64,000 nucleotides of DNA. Source: Lactobacillus sp. Lineage in GTDB: Bacteria > Bacillota > Bacilli > Lactobacillales > Lactobacillaceae. This document shows positions 38,664 to 47,212 of this stretch, piece by piece. Position 1 is the first letter of the stretch; each line of letters starts with the position of its first letter. The translations under genes and the position numbers were made by a program. Below the pieces are notes generated by a model that saw only the letters and a list, made by a program, of their open reading frames with translations, was not told the origin of the DNA and made no database searches. Where the stretch lies: positions 1 to 64,000 of the forward strand of contig NZ_JAAVAU010000031.1 of assembly GCF_014803895.1 (NCBI RefSeq), written 5' to 3'.

Positions 38664-40406
38664 TTATCTAACCATAACGTATTTAGCTGGAACCCATTGA
38701 TTACCACCCAAGTTGTACCATTTTTCGCCATTCCAAATTGCAATCTTGAAAAACTTCCAACTTGTACCTGTCTTAAGGTATTTGGTAGTTGGATTCTTAC
38801 CAGGTTGCGACCACACAACAATACCAGCATTGGGCTGGTTATTAACTGTTACTACACCACTACTCTTTTGAACAGTATAGTCAACCTTTTTGGTTGTCTT
38901 TTTTTCTTTCTTAGTAGTTGTCTTCGTTGTAGTAGTTGGAGCTTGAGAAACAGGAGCTGCTTCAAGTTTTTCAACCTTAATTCCTGCACTTTGGATCCAC
39001 TTATTTTTACTTATACGATACCAAGTTTTCCCATTGCTCGTTTTCTTACCTGTAATCTTCCACGTACTATTAGCAGGAAGCCATTGACCAGTAATCTTCT
39101 CATTAGGAGAATTCCAAACATCAATGTTTGATACAGTTACTTTAAACTTACCAACTACCTTTTCATATGAAGTAGTAGCAGCTTTGACAGTATTAGAAGT
39201 CGCTTTAGTGGTTATTTTTTTAGTTTCTTCTTTTTTATTAGAGACAGTCTTCTCAACTGTAGGTGCTTGAGAAGAAGTCTTCTTTTTTGCTTCGGTAGCA
39301 AGCTTGGAATCAGTATAAATAGTAGACAACCATTGCTTGGAACCTACTCGATTATACCGCGTACCATCAACAATTGCATAACCAGAAACTCTCCAGCTAG
39401 TATTGAGAGCAAGTTTTTGGCCTGTTGGCTTCCCCTTCGGACTCTTAAGAACTGGAGCACCACCTTCTGGAGCAGAAATTACCTTAACAATTTCATTTGT
39501 CTTGATGTATGTATAGTTCTTCTTAGAAGCAGTTGTTGTGGTCTTTTTAGTAGAAGTGGTGGTAGCAGACTTACTTGCGGTAGCAGTTGAACTGGTCTTA
39601 ATAGCTGAAGTATTGCTAAAAGCAGTATCATTTACCCAACCAGTTCCAATATAAGAATGCGAAACACCATTACTATAAGTAATACGCTTGGTAACCGAAA
39701 CTTGTTGCCCAACCCGCGCTGTACCTACTTGCTTAGTAACATCATTATCTACTGGAGCATTAGTAATCGGCGTAGTTTTAACAACAGTCTTAGTCTCATT
39801 AACAGTTGTGGTCTTAGGGTCATATTGGTCAAGATGATTAGCCTTGATAACAGAATTCAAAGTACTTGCATAATTAGGTGCGGTAGCATACTTACCTTGC
39901 AAGCCATTTTGAGTTGCATCTTGGTAATTCTTGGCATTTTCAACCCATGCGCCTGAATAATAGGACCCCATCTGTTCACGCAGAAGGGCTCCATTATCGT
40001 TACATGATTCTGTGTATGATGGATACTTACGGAAATTAGCGGTTGTAGTGTAATAACCATTAGAACCATACTCACCGGTCTTCACTGCAACTGATTGACC
40101 ATTATAATCACCCTTAACACCAAATAAATTGTTATTAGGTTCCTTAGCCAAACTCGACTGCCCCCAACCAGATTCAACAGCGGCTTGAGCAATCATCACA
40201 GAAGTATAAGTACCATATTTAGATGAGGCTTCTGTAGCAGCAGGTGCTACTTTGTCAATGAATTGCTGAGCATTCTGACTTGTAGCAGCCTTTACTTCAC
40301 CGCCAGAACCTGTAATGTTTAAGGACTTTACATTATTGGTAATTGAGATACCTGCAGTAGTGATTAATGCAGCAGTCGCAATCCCGGTAATTGTTCTTTT
40401 ATCCAT
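38664..40406 (-). CDS. GH73 glucosaminidase with three binding repeats
   Basis: About 580 residues from ATG 40406 (MDKRTITGIAT), with an AGAGGAATG site; the frame upstream extends to 40472 without one. A signal peptide (about 1-41) precedes a GH73 domain (about 42-205, catalytic Glu in QAAVESGWG), which is very close to the 35049 gene. Then three repeats of a 65-70 residue SH3/SLAP-like domain (about 305-370, 430-487, 510-580) are set in Lys/Thr/Ser linkers. The last repeat is nearly the same as that of the paralogue. It is one of two autolysins bracketing the GH25 lysozyme. Confidence 0.92.
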   Translation of the reverse strand: MDKRTITGIATAALITTAGISITNNVKSLNITGSGGEVKAATSQNAQQFIDKVAPAATEASSKYGTYTSVMIAQAAVESGWGQSSLAKEPNNNLFGVKGDYNGQSVAVKTGEYGSNGYYTTTANFRKYPSYTESCNDNGALLREQMGSYYSGAWVENAKNYQDATQNGLQGKYATAPNYASTLNSVIKANHLDQYDPKTTTVNETKTVVKTTPITNAPVDNDVTKQVGTARVGQQVSVTKRITYSNGVSHSYIGTGWVNDTAFSNTSAIKTSSTATASKSATTTSTKKTTTTASKKNYTYIKTNEIVKVISAPEGGAPVLKSPKGKPTGQKLALNTSWRVSGYAIVDGTRYNRVGSKQWLSTIYTDSKLATEAKKKTSSQAPTVEKTVSNKKEETKKITTKATSNTVKAATTSYEKVVGKFKVTVSNIDVWNSPNEKITGQWLPANSTWKITGKKTSNGKTWYRISKNKWIQSAGIKVEKLEAAPVSQAPTTTTKTTTKKEKKTTKKVDYTVQKSSGVVTVNNQPNAGIVVWSQPGKNPTTKYLKTGTSWKFFKIAIWNGEKWYNLGGNQWVPAKYVMVR

Positions 40407-40770
40407 TTTTACATTCCTCTGTATCCATACACACTTTATATAATATAAGCGTCGGTTGCAATAAACAACCAAACTTATGTTTTGACATCAAAAAGTAACA
40501 TTCTGTTAATATCTCATTAAAGAATTACAATATTATTGCTTTTTTAGAGACACTTATACTTATTAGTTTAACGCTAAATAATATATTATGTTTAAAAAAT
40601 TATGGATTTTTTCAAAAATTCTTATCTATTGATGAGGATAAAAAATAGCCGTTAGACTTTAATTCTAACGACTATTTATTTCACTAATTCATAATTTTAT
40701 AAAGGAAAAGAAAAAAGACGATACTAAAGTATCGTCTTCTTCTTGTATAGATCTCTTCAAAAATCAAAGA
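40407..40770 (-). other. intergenic region between the S-layer gene and the autolysins
   Basis: 364 bp. It contains two terminators of the S-layer transcript: a stem AGACGATAC/GTATCGTCT at 40711-40744, and a 14-bp stem with one mismatch at 40643-40677, with T6 on the minus strand. The rest is AT-rich and must hold the promoter of the glucosaminidase. No open frame. Confidence 0.7.
40641..40744 (-). terminator. tandem terminators of the S-layer gene
   Basis: Two perfect or near-perfect hairpins (40715-40738 and 40643-40677) follow the S-layer stop codon. Double termination suits a very strongly transcribed gene. Confidence 0.8.
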
Positions 40771-42516
40771 TTATTTGAAGTTAGCAACCTTAACGTATTG
40801 GTTCTTACCAATTCTGTAGTAAGCCTTACCGTTAATCTTGAATGATGAACCGTAAGTAGTCTTTGAAGTACCCTTCTTAAGAACAGTGTTCTTTTGAACA
40901 CGCTTAGCCTTGTTGTTGTAGATGTAAGCGTTGTGAGTTAACTTACGTGAAGTACCGTCAATGTTTGCTGCCTTAACGTAAACATCTTGACCAGCAATCT
41001 TGTAGTACTTAGCACCATTAATAGTTACAGTTTCAGTAACAACTTGTACTTCGTTGTATGCACCAACAGTTGACTTACCATTCAAAGTAGTCTTTTCACC
41101 CTTGTTGTTGTAGTATTGAGCAACGTGCATGATAGTCTTTGAAGTAGTTTGTTCAGCAGTAAATACTGAAGTTGGTACGAACTTGTTTGAAGTTGCGCTG
41201 TTGATACGAGTGTATGAAACGCCACCGATTTCAACAGTACCGAAAGTAGCAATACTTTGGTTAGCAGAAACAGTTTCACTAGTTTGAGTTGCGTTGTTAC
41301 CATTTACAGTGTAAACGTTACCTGATTGTGCAACAGTCTTGTAAGTAGCACCTGCTTCACCAACAGTTAAATTAAATACAACACTTGAAGTCTTACCAGA
41401 TGGGTTAGTTGCACTAACAGTTACTGGGTAAGTACCTGCAACAGCAGTGTTAACCTTTGAAGTATCAACAGAAACGCTCAAGTTAGTAGTCTTGTTATCA
41501 GTTGAAACTACAGCAGTAAATGCCTTCTTGATAGCAGCAGTATCTACACTACCACCAACGCTAACATTGTTAAATGAAGCGTTGTTTGCTAAAGTTACAG
41601 CTTGGTTAGCACCAATGTATTCCTTATTATTGTAAGAAATTACTGGGTAAGTGTTCTTTTCAGCTGCACTAACTGCCTTAGTGTTGAATGCAACAGTTAC
41701 AGGAAGAGTAACACTCTTACCGTTGTTAGCAGTAGCAGTTAAGTTAACAGTAAATACGTTTGATGATGGAACAGTGAATGAACCGTTCTTAACAGTGATA
41801 CCTGCAGCAGTTAATGCAGATTCAACAGCCTTAGTAACGTTTGGTTGGTCGTTAATTACTGCGTTACCGCCATCAGTAACTTTAGCTGAGAACTTTTGTG
41901 ATTCAATTGCTGAAACAACATCAGAAACTTTAACAGTTGAAGTAGAACCAGTATCAACAGTTACAGTAGCACTTGATACAACAGTGTTGCTGCTGTTTAC
42001 AAAGTATGGAGTACCAGTTAATGAGCTATCAGTTAAAGTAAATGAAGCACTAGTAAATGCAGCACTATTAGTGCTTAAGTCAGCTGCGCTGTAAGTCTTA
42101 GTAGCTGCGTTAGTACCAATAGTACCACCAGCAACAGTGTAATCCTTACCAGTAGTTAAACCAGTAATAGTGAATGAACCAGCCTTAACTGCGTAGTTAG
42201 TAGTAGCGTTAAGCTTATCAGTAGATGCAAGAGCCTTACCAGTTGATACATTTACGATTTCAACGTCTTTAGCGTTAACAGTTGCGCCATCAACACTGAA
42301 CTTAACAGTCTTAAGTACATCACTAACAGTACTGTTTACTGAAGCGTCTAATGAAACGTTAACAGTAAGTGCGTTTGCAGTAGTAGCTGGAGTTTCAGTT
42401 ACAGTTGCATTGTTAACAGTAACAGCGGCATTTGCAGTTGCAGTTGAAGCAACAACTGGAGCAACAGCTAATAAAGCAGCAGCAGCAGCGCCGATAAATT
42501 TAATATTCTTCTTCAT
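40771..42516 (-). CDS. S-layer protein with two C-terminal SLAP domains
   Basis: 581 residues from the ATG at 42516 (MKKNIKFIG), with a strong AAGGAGG site; a longer frame to 42567 has no ribosome site. A 31-residue signal peptide ends ANA-AV. The body (about 32-460) is low-complexity, rich in Thr, Ser, Val, Ala and Asn, and forms the crystalline array. The C-terminus (about 460-581) holds two SLAP domains with YNNKG, NGKAYYRIG and ending YVKVANFK, which bind wall teichoic acid. No cysteine. Longer than the usual 440-residue SlpA, so it could be a second S-layer or S-layer-associated protein. Confidence 0.92.
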   Translation of the reverse strand: MKKNIKFIGAAAAALLAVAPVVASTATANAAVTVNNATVTETPATTANALTVNVSLDASVNSTVSDVLKTVKFSVDGATVNAKDVEIVNVSTGKALASTDKLNATTNYAVKAGSFTITGLTTGKDYTVAGGTIGTNAATKTYSAADLSTNSAAFTSASFTLTDSSLTGTPYFVNSSNTVVSSATVTVDTGSTSTVKVSDVVSAIESQKFSAKVTDGGNAVINDQPNVTKAVESALTAAGITVKNGSFTVPSSNVFTVNLTATANNGKSVTLPVTVAFNTKAVSAAEKNTYPVISYNNKEYIGANQAVTLANNASFNNVSVGGSVDTAAIKKAFTAVVSTDNKTTNLSVSVDTSKVNTAVAGTYPVTVSATNPSGKTSSVVFNLTVGEAGATYKTVAQSGNVYTVNGNNATQTSETVSANQSIATFGTVEIGGVSYTRINSATSNKFVPTSVFTAEQTTSKTIMHVAQYYNNKGEKTTLNGKSTVGAYNEVQVVTETVTINGAKYYKIAGQDVYVKAANIDGTSRKLTHNAYIYNNKAKRVQKNTVLKKGTSKTTYGSSFKINGKAYYRIGKNQYVKVANFK

Positions 42517-42708
42517 GTGGTCTTTTCCTCCTTGATAAATCAATAACGCAACAGGTAAAAGGCTCATCGTGGAATCGCCTATAATTGTACAAAATTCCTT
42601 GATTCAAGATCGAAGGTCTATAAATCCTTCGAGGTAGTCATTCTTAAATAAGAAATCCGCATGCTGTACAGGCACACGCCTGAAGCATTCTTCCTATTGC
42701 TTACCACG
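42517..42708 (-). other. long 5' leader of the S-layer mRNA
   Basis: About 190 nt between the likely transcription start and the ATG. It holds several hairpins, for example AAGGTC-TATAAATC-CTTCGAG near 42610-42640 and CAGGC.ACAC.GCCTG near 42669-42683. Long stable leaders are known from Lactobacillus S-layer genes and lengthen mRNA half-life. Confidence 0.6.
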
Positions 42709-42714
42709 GTATAC

Positions 42715-42743
42715 ATTATAACTATGTTTTATAGTATTTGCAA
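42715..42743 (-). promoter_or_regulatory. S-layer gene promoter
   Basis: TTGCAA (42743-42738) and consensus TATAAT (42720-42715) with a 17-bp spacer on the minus strand. Confidence 0.85.
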
Positions 42744-43230
42744 AGTTTCTAGCCGATTTTTTAGGTTTTTAATGAGTCTGTAATACACCTGTTCTTTTAT
42801 ATTTTTCTTTGTCAATAATCGGTTCAAATTATTAAGATACAAAAAAAGCGCATTATAGTGCGCTTTTTCACAATCACTACCATCTTGTTGAATCCATTCG
42901 CTTACTTCTCCATTCCTATATAAATATTTCAAAAATGTTTCAAAATATTCTACAGATTTCTAACTTTTATGACTAATTCTTTCAATATGCTGAGCAAACG
43001 CAGGAGTTTTTTCTACAGAGACTTACTCAATACTTTTTAATCACACTAGCTTGCGAAATATTATTCTTTTTTCTATTCTTTCCTTAATTATTAACTATTT
43101 CCATTCAGATTCTAAATCCACAGGTAAATTTTTAACAAAAACTATAATTAAACTATCTTCATCTTCTACAAACTTAAAATCATGTTCGCAACCTTGTAGT
43201 TATTCACGAATGTGTATTAAATATTTTGTT
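42729..43230 (-). pseudogene. decayed gene upstream of the S-layer promoter
   Basis: Several coding-like stretches on the minus strand are broken by stops and shifts. One, ending at 42729, reads EKTPAFAQHIERISHKS, then TAG, then KSVEYFETFLKYLYRNG and on to a TAA near 42729. Another (about 43200-43098) reads EHDFKFVEDEDSLIIVFVKNL and ends at TAG. No family is recognised. The hairpin GCGCATTATAGTGCGC at 42848-42863 lies inside. Whether all pieces come from one gene is not certain. 909 bp separate the S-layer and lipoprotein genes, otherwise without a gene. Confidence 0.4.
42841..42868. terminator. hairpin with T run inside the decayed region
   Basis: AAAAAAAGCGCATTATAGTGCGCTTTTT: stem AAAAGCGCA.. 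and TGCGCTTTT around ATAG; terminator in both directions. Confidence 0.6.
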
Positions 43231-43425
43231 CGAGAAAATTAGTTTCCTTAATATATAGCAACTTAAATATACAGCAGCTTTCCATAAATAATAATTTTTC
43301 TATTGTTACAATTTTGTTCCCTAGAAGTTAAGATTTGATGTAGAATAATGTAATCTTAAACAAATGTTGCTATAATCATGGTAGCGACAATTTTACCTAT
43401 TTAGGAAGGGAGTATTTTTTCGATA

Positions 43426-44394
43426 ATGAAGAAATCTAGATTATGGATTGCAACTGTTGCATTGCTTACAATGTTTACTGTTGCTGGTTGTAGCTCACAA
43501 GCTGGCTCATCTAATAATAGTCAAAGCACTTATACTGCTTTGATGTCAGCTGGTAAGAAGGCCGTTAAAGCTAAAAACTATAAGAAAGCACAAGAAAAAT
43601 TTGCTGCTGCAAATAAAGAAAAGAATACCAAAGAATCAAAGGCATACGCTGAACAAGCTGCACAATTAGAAAAAGCTTCTACCAGCATTAACAAGTACAA
43701 TTACAACTCATCACTTACTCAATTAACTAAGGCTATTGGTCAAGAAAATGGTTATTCTGTAATGACTAGCCAAGCTAAGAAGCTTTATAATACTGTTGAT
43801 GAAGTTCAAAACAACTTGGATAATGAATTAACTCCACTTTACCGCAAGGCACAAGCTGCTCTTGAAAGCGGAGATTATGAAAAGGCTGAAAATTACGCAA
43901 CTCAAGTTCTTTCCATGCCATATCTTGATGGTCAATATAAGTCATACTATGCAGATATTCGTGACAATGCTGAAAGATTGTTAGACAAAGCTAAGTCCAA
44001 GAATGGTGATTCTGACGATACAGATGCTACTAAGAAGAGTGATTCTAATGACAAATCTTCAAGCAAGTCTAGCTCTAGTTCTGAGTCTGAATCCGAAGAG
44101 GTAGATTCAAATTCTAGTTCTTCCTCATCTAACGAGGAAAGTTCATCAAGTGATTCTGAATCATCCTCATCATCAAGCGATTCTTCTTCATCAAGTGATA
44201 GCATGATGGTTGATGGTCAAGCTGTTACTTCTAATACTATTGCTCAAGTTCGTGCTAAGTTAAATGATATTGGTGCTGACACTTCTAACTGGTCAGATCA
44301 AGATGTTGTTAACTTCATGCAAGATGCATCCAACAACGGTCACACCACTATTGATTCTTACACTCAAAGTGACGTTGAAAACTACAACAACTAG
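43426..44394 (+). CDS. Ser/Asp-rich lipoprotein with repeat-like helical domain
   Basis: 322 residues. The signal peptide ends in the lipobox FTVAGC (Cys about 22). A helical domain (about 36-185) has repeated A.K...A..KY.KA and ALESGDYEKAENYA motifs like TPR units, which bind proteins. Then comes a Ser/Asp/Glu-rich spacer (about 190-262) and a small C-terminal domain (SWSDQDVVNFMQDA). It is a lipid-anchored surface protein of unknown function. Good GGAAGGGAG ribosome site, and a TATAAT-like hexamer at 43371. Confidence 0.8.
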   Translation: MKKSRLWIATVALLTMFTVAGCSSQAGSSNNSQSTYTALMSAGKKAVKAKNYKKAQEKFAAANKEKNTKESKAYAEQAAQLEKASTSINKYNYNSSLTQLTKAIGQENGYSVMTSQAKKLYNTVDEVQNNLDNELTPLYRKAQAALESGDYEKAENYATQVLSMPYLDGQYKSYYADIRDNAERLLDKAKSKNGDSDDTDATKKSDSNDKSSSKSSSSSESESEEVDSNSSSSSSNEESSSSDSESSSSSSDSSSSSDSMMVDGQAVTSNTIAQVRAKLNDIGADTSNWSDQDVVNFMQDASNNGHTTIDSYTQSDVENYNN

Positions 44395-44479
44395 TTCAGC
44401 GCTTGCTTTTCTTAGCAGTTCAATGTAATATAATATTGAATTTTTGTACTATTTTGCTACAGTAAAGGAGCTCTTAACT

Positions 44480-44914
44480 TTGACTGAAGATACCACAAAG
44501 AACACCGAATCAACTGAAAACGTAGAAGAAGAGGACGAAGAATTCAAGGTTGTTGTACCTGAACCTGAACGTACTGAAATGCCAGCTGTTCAATACACTG
44601 AACAACCTGATTATGTAAAAGTTTTCGCCAATTTCTATATTTCAAAATTCGAAGAAACTGACCTTGAAATTATGGATACCTTTGATGGCAACCATGATGT
44701 TATTGAAATCAATACTTACTTAGTTAACAACCAACCATTCGGTCGTCGTAGCTTAGTTAAACATGTATTGAATGTTCACGCTGACCGTTTCAAGAATATT
44801 TTAAACAATATCAAAGAAAAAAGTGGCGTTGATCCAGAAAGTATGAAAACATACGAAGACTGGAGTGCTTGGTACACTGAACAACGTAACATCATTCCTC
44901 AAACCATGTCCTAA
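44480..44914 (+). CDS. acidic cytosolic protein of unknown function, TTG start
   Basis: 144 residues from TTG 44480, with an AAAGGAG site 9 bp upstream; the frame open from 44444 has no such site. The first 25 residues are Glu/Asp/Thr-rich (STENVEEEDEE), followed by a domain of about 110 residues (TEQPDYVKVFANFYISKFEE, HVLNVHADRF, KTYEDWSAWYTEQ). No family recognised. It lies 85 bp downstream of the lipoprotein, same strand, and ends at its own terminator. Confidence 0.65.
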   Translation: MTEDTTKNTESTENVEEEDEEFKVVVPEPERTEMPAVQYTEQPDYVKVFANFYISKFEETDLEIMDTFDGNHDVIEINTYLVNNQPFGRRSLVKHVLNVHADRFKNILNNIKEKSGVDPESMKTYEDWSAWYTEQRNIIPQTMS

Positions 44915-44918
44915 AACA

Positions 44919-44947
44919 AAAAAGAGATGCTTAAGCATCTCTTTTTT
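44919..44947 (+). terminator. terminator of the acidic protein gene
   Basis: AAAAGAGATGC pairs with GCATCTCTTTT. Confidence 0.85.
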
Positions 44948-45125
44948 ACTTCCATAAATATATCTAAATTCTGCAATTATCTAATTATTTCAAACATAGG
45001 GGTTGCAACACAGCTCTAAAAAAGCGACAATAAGTTATGATTTGAGAATGTCTAATGGCATTCTTTTTTACTTTTATTTTTCATAAAAAGCTAACGAGCT
45101 ATTTTATTTATGAGGAGAATAATTC
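44948..45125 (+). other. 178-bp leader region of kup
   Basis: Contains a small hairpin AGAATG..CATTCT (45046-45070) followed by T6, which could be an attenuator 55 bp before the kup start, and a GGGGTTGCAAC stretch. No match to the c-di-AMP (ydaO) riboswitch was visible. A GAGGAG ribosome site precedes ATG 45126. Confidence 0.4.
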
Positions 45126-47171
45126 ATGGATGAAAAGAAACGCAACAAAGCGTCAGCCGCTGGCTTACTAATAGCTATCGGTATCGTATATGGCGATATT
45201 GGTACAAGTCCAATGTATGTTATGAAGTCAATCGTTGCCGGAAACGGTGGGATTGGTCATGTAAGCCGTGATTTTATCATCGGCTCTATTTCTTTGGTAC
45301 TTTGGACTGTTACCCTGCTAACCACCTTACAAACTGTGATTATCGCTTTAAAAGCAACTAACCACGGTGAAGGTGGTATCTTTGCCTTATACACTTTAGT
45401 ACGTAAGCATGCGAAATGGTTAGTCCTCCCTGCCCTAATTGGTGGGGCCGCGATTTTAGCTGATGGTACCTTAACTCCTGCAGTTACTGTTACTACAGCT
45501 ATCGAAGGTTTAAAGGGAATTGAATTTGGGAAGGGTAATATTCCAGTTTCTACCCAGACAGAAGTTATTATTATTACAATTGTGATCTTGCTCTTGCTAT
45601 TCTCAATCCAAAGAATGGGTACAAGTATTATTGGTAAAGCATTTGGACCAATAATGTTTGTTTGGTTCGCATTCTTAGGAATTATTGGCTTAGTCAATAT
45701 GTCTAGTGACTGGTCAATTCTCCAAGCCCTCAATCCTTATTATGCAATTAAGGTTCTTTTTAGTCCTTATAATAAGGCTGGACTAGCAATTTTAGGTTCA
45801 ATCTTCTTGGCTACTACTGGTGCTGAAGCGTTGTATTCCGATGTTGGTCATGTTGGAAAAGGTAATATTATTGGATCCTGGCCATTTGTATTTTTAGCTT
45901 TGACTTTTAACTATATGGGTCAGGGGGTATGGATCTTAAATAATCCTCATTATCAAGCTCATGGTGGTGATTTTAACCCATTCTTTGAAATTGTTCCTCA
46001 ACAATGGCGTTTAGCTGCTATTGTGCTAGCAACTATTGCAGCAGTTATTGCTTCCCAAGCCTTAATTACTGGTTCATTTACTTTAGTTGCCGAAGCTAGT
46101 GGATTAAAGTTCTTACCAAGAATGAACATTATCTATCCATCCACTAAAAAAGGACAAATTTATATCCCTGCTGTCAATAAAATGATTGCTGCTGCTACAA
46201 TTGCTATTGTTCTCTTGTTCCAAACTTCAGAACACATGGAAGCAGCCTATGGTCTGTCTATTACAATTTCAATGTTAATGACAACTATTCTTTTATATGA
46301 ATGGCTTGTATTAAAGAAAGTTTATCCAATTTGGAATTGGATTTTCTTAATTTTCTTCGGCGCCTTGGATATCTTCTTCATGCTTTCAAGTTTGACTAAG
46401 TTTACCCACGGTGGTTATGTGTCTGTCCTTATCGCTGGCTTTATTGGCATTATCATGTACATCTGGTTCTACGGTAATAAGATTCGTGATAAGCATGAAT
46501 CACGGAATGCTTACGTACGGTTAGATGAATATACTGATATGCTTACAATGTTAAGCCATGACGAAGACTATCCTACATATGCTACTAATGTAGTTTATAT
46601 GGCTAAGGTTAAGTACAATAAGTTCATCAAACGTGAAATTCTTTACTCAATTTTAGATAAACGTCCTAAGCGTGCCCGTGCTTATTGGTTCGTTACGGTT
46701 AATGTTACTAACGAGCCATTCACTGCAGAATATGCCGTTAACACTTACGGAACTAAGAACGTCATCAATGTCCAGTTATTCTTAGGATTTAAACGCCAGC
46801 AAAAAGTTAATGTTTACTTACGACAAATTGTTCACGATTTAATTGCAGATGGAACAATTGAAGCACAACCTCAGGAATATACCACTACTCCAGGACGAGA
46901 CGTAGGCGATTTCTCATTCGTAATCGTTAATGACGTTATTAGTCCACAAACGGAACTTAAAGGTTATGAAAAATTCTTAGTTGAAGCTCGTGTATGGCTT
47001 CAAAATCTTTCTTCAAATCCTGCTTCCTGGTTTGGACTTGACTACGCTGATACTGTGATTGAACGTGTTCCTTTAATTTTAGGTAACCAAAAACCATCAC
47101 ATATTAAGCGAATTGCGCCAAAGAATTATGAAGAATTAAAGCGTAAACTTGAAGCAGAAAACTTAGAATAA
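45126..47171 (+). CDS. kup: potassium uptake protein Kup
   Basis: 681 residues. Twelve helices (about 1-450) and a cytosolic C-terminal domain (about 450-681). The family signature GIVYGDIGTSPMYV (about 18-31) and EGGIFALYTLV (about 78-88) are exact. Kup imports K+ with H+ and serves osmotic and pH homeostasis, important under acid stress. Length is normal. Single gene between two terminators. Confidence 0.97.
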   Translation: MDEKKRNKASAAGLLIAIGIVYGDIGTSPMYVMKSIVAGNGGIGHVSRDFIIGSISLVLWTVTLLTTLQTVIIALKATNHGEGGIFALYTLVRKHAKWLVLPALIGGAAILADGTLTPAVTVTTAIEGLKGIEFGKGNIPVSTQTEVIIITIVILLLLFSIQRMGTSIIGKAFGPIMFVWFAFLGIIGLVNMSSDWSILQALNPYYAIKVLFSPYNKAGLAILGSIFLATTGAEALYSDVGHVGKGNIIGSWPFVFLALTFNYMGQGVWILNNPHYQAHGGDFNPFFEIVPQQWRLAAIVLATIAAVIASQALITGSFTLVAEASGLKFLPRMNIIYPSTKKGQIYIPAVNKMIAAATIAIVLLFQTSEHMEAAYGLSITISMLMTTILLYEWLVLKKVYPIWNWIFLIFFGALDIFFMLSSLTKFTHGGYVSVLIAGFIGIIMYIWFYGNKIRDKHESRNAYVRLDEYTDMLTMLSHDEDYPTYATNVVYMAKVKYNKFIKREILYSILDKRPKRARAYWFVTVNVTNEPFTAEYAVNTYGTKNVINVQLFLGFKRQQKVNVYLRQIVHDLIADGTIEAQPQEYTTTPGRDVGDFSFVIVNDVISPQTELKGYEKFLVEARVWLQNLSSNPASWFGLDYADTVIERVPLILGNQKPSHIKRIAPKNYEELKRKLEAENLE

Positions 47172-47208
47172 AAAAATGCATCCCGTAATTATGAGGGATG
47201 CATTTTTT
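47171..47208. terminator. bidirectional terminator kup / pepO
   Basis: AAAAAATGCATCCC pairs with GGGATGCATTTTTT over a loop of about 10 bases. Confidence 0.88.
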
Positions 47209-47212
47209 ATTA

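Noticed and set aside
42729..42932. 67-codon minus-strand frame as an intact gene
   Set aside because: It starts at a TTG without SD, is preceded in frame by more coding-like residues and a TAG, contains a terminator hairpin and overlaps the S-layer promoter; treated as part of a decayed gene.
43051..43242. 63-codon plus-strand frame
   Set aside because: No ribosome site, antisense to the decayed minus-strand segments, AT-rich and without any recognisable domain.
44948..45125. c-di-AMP (ydaO/yuaA) riboswitch before kup
   Set aside because: The conserved paired cores and length of that motif are not visible; only a small hairpin is.
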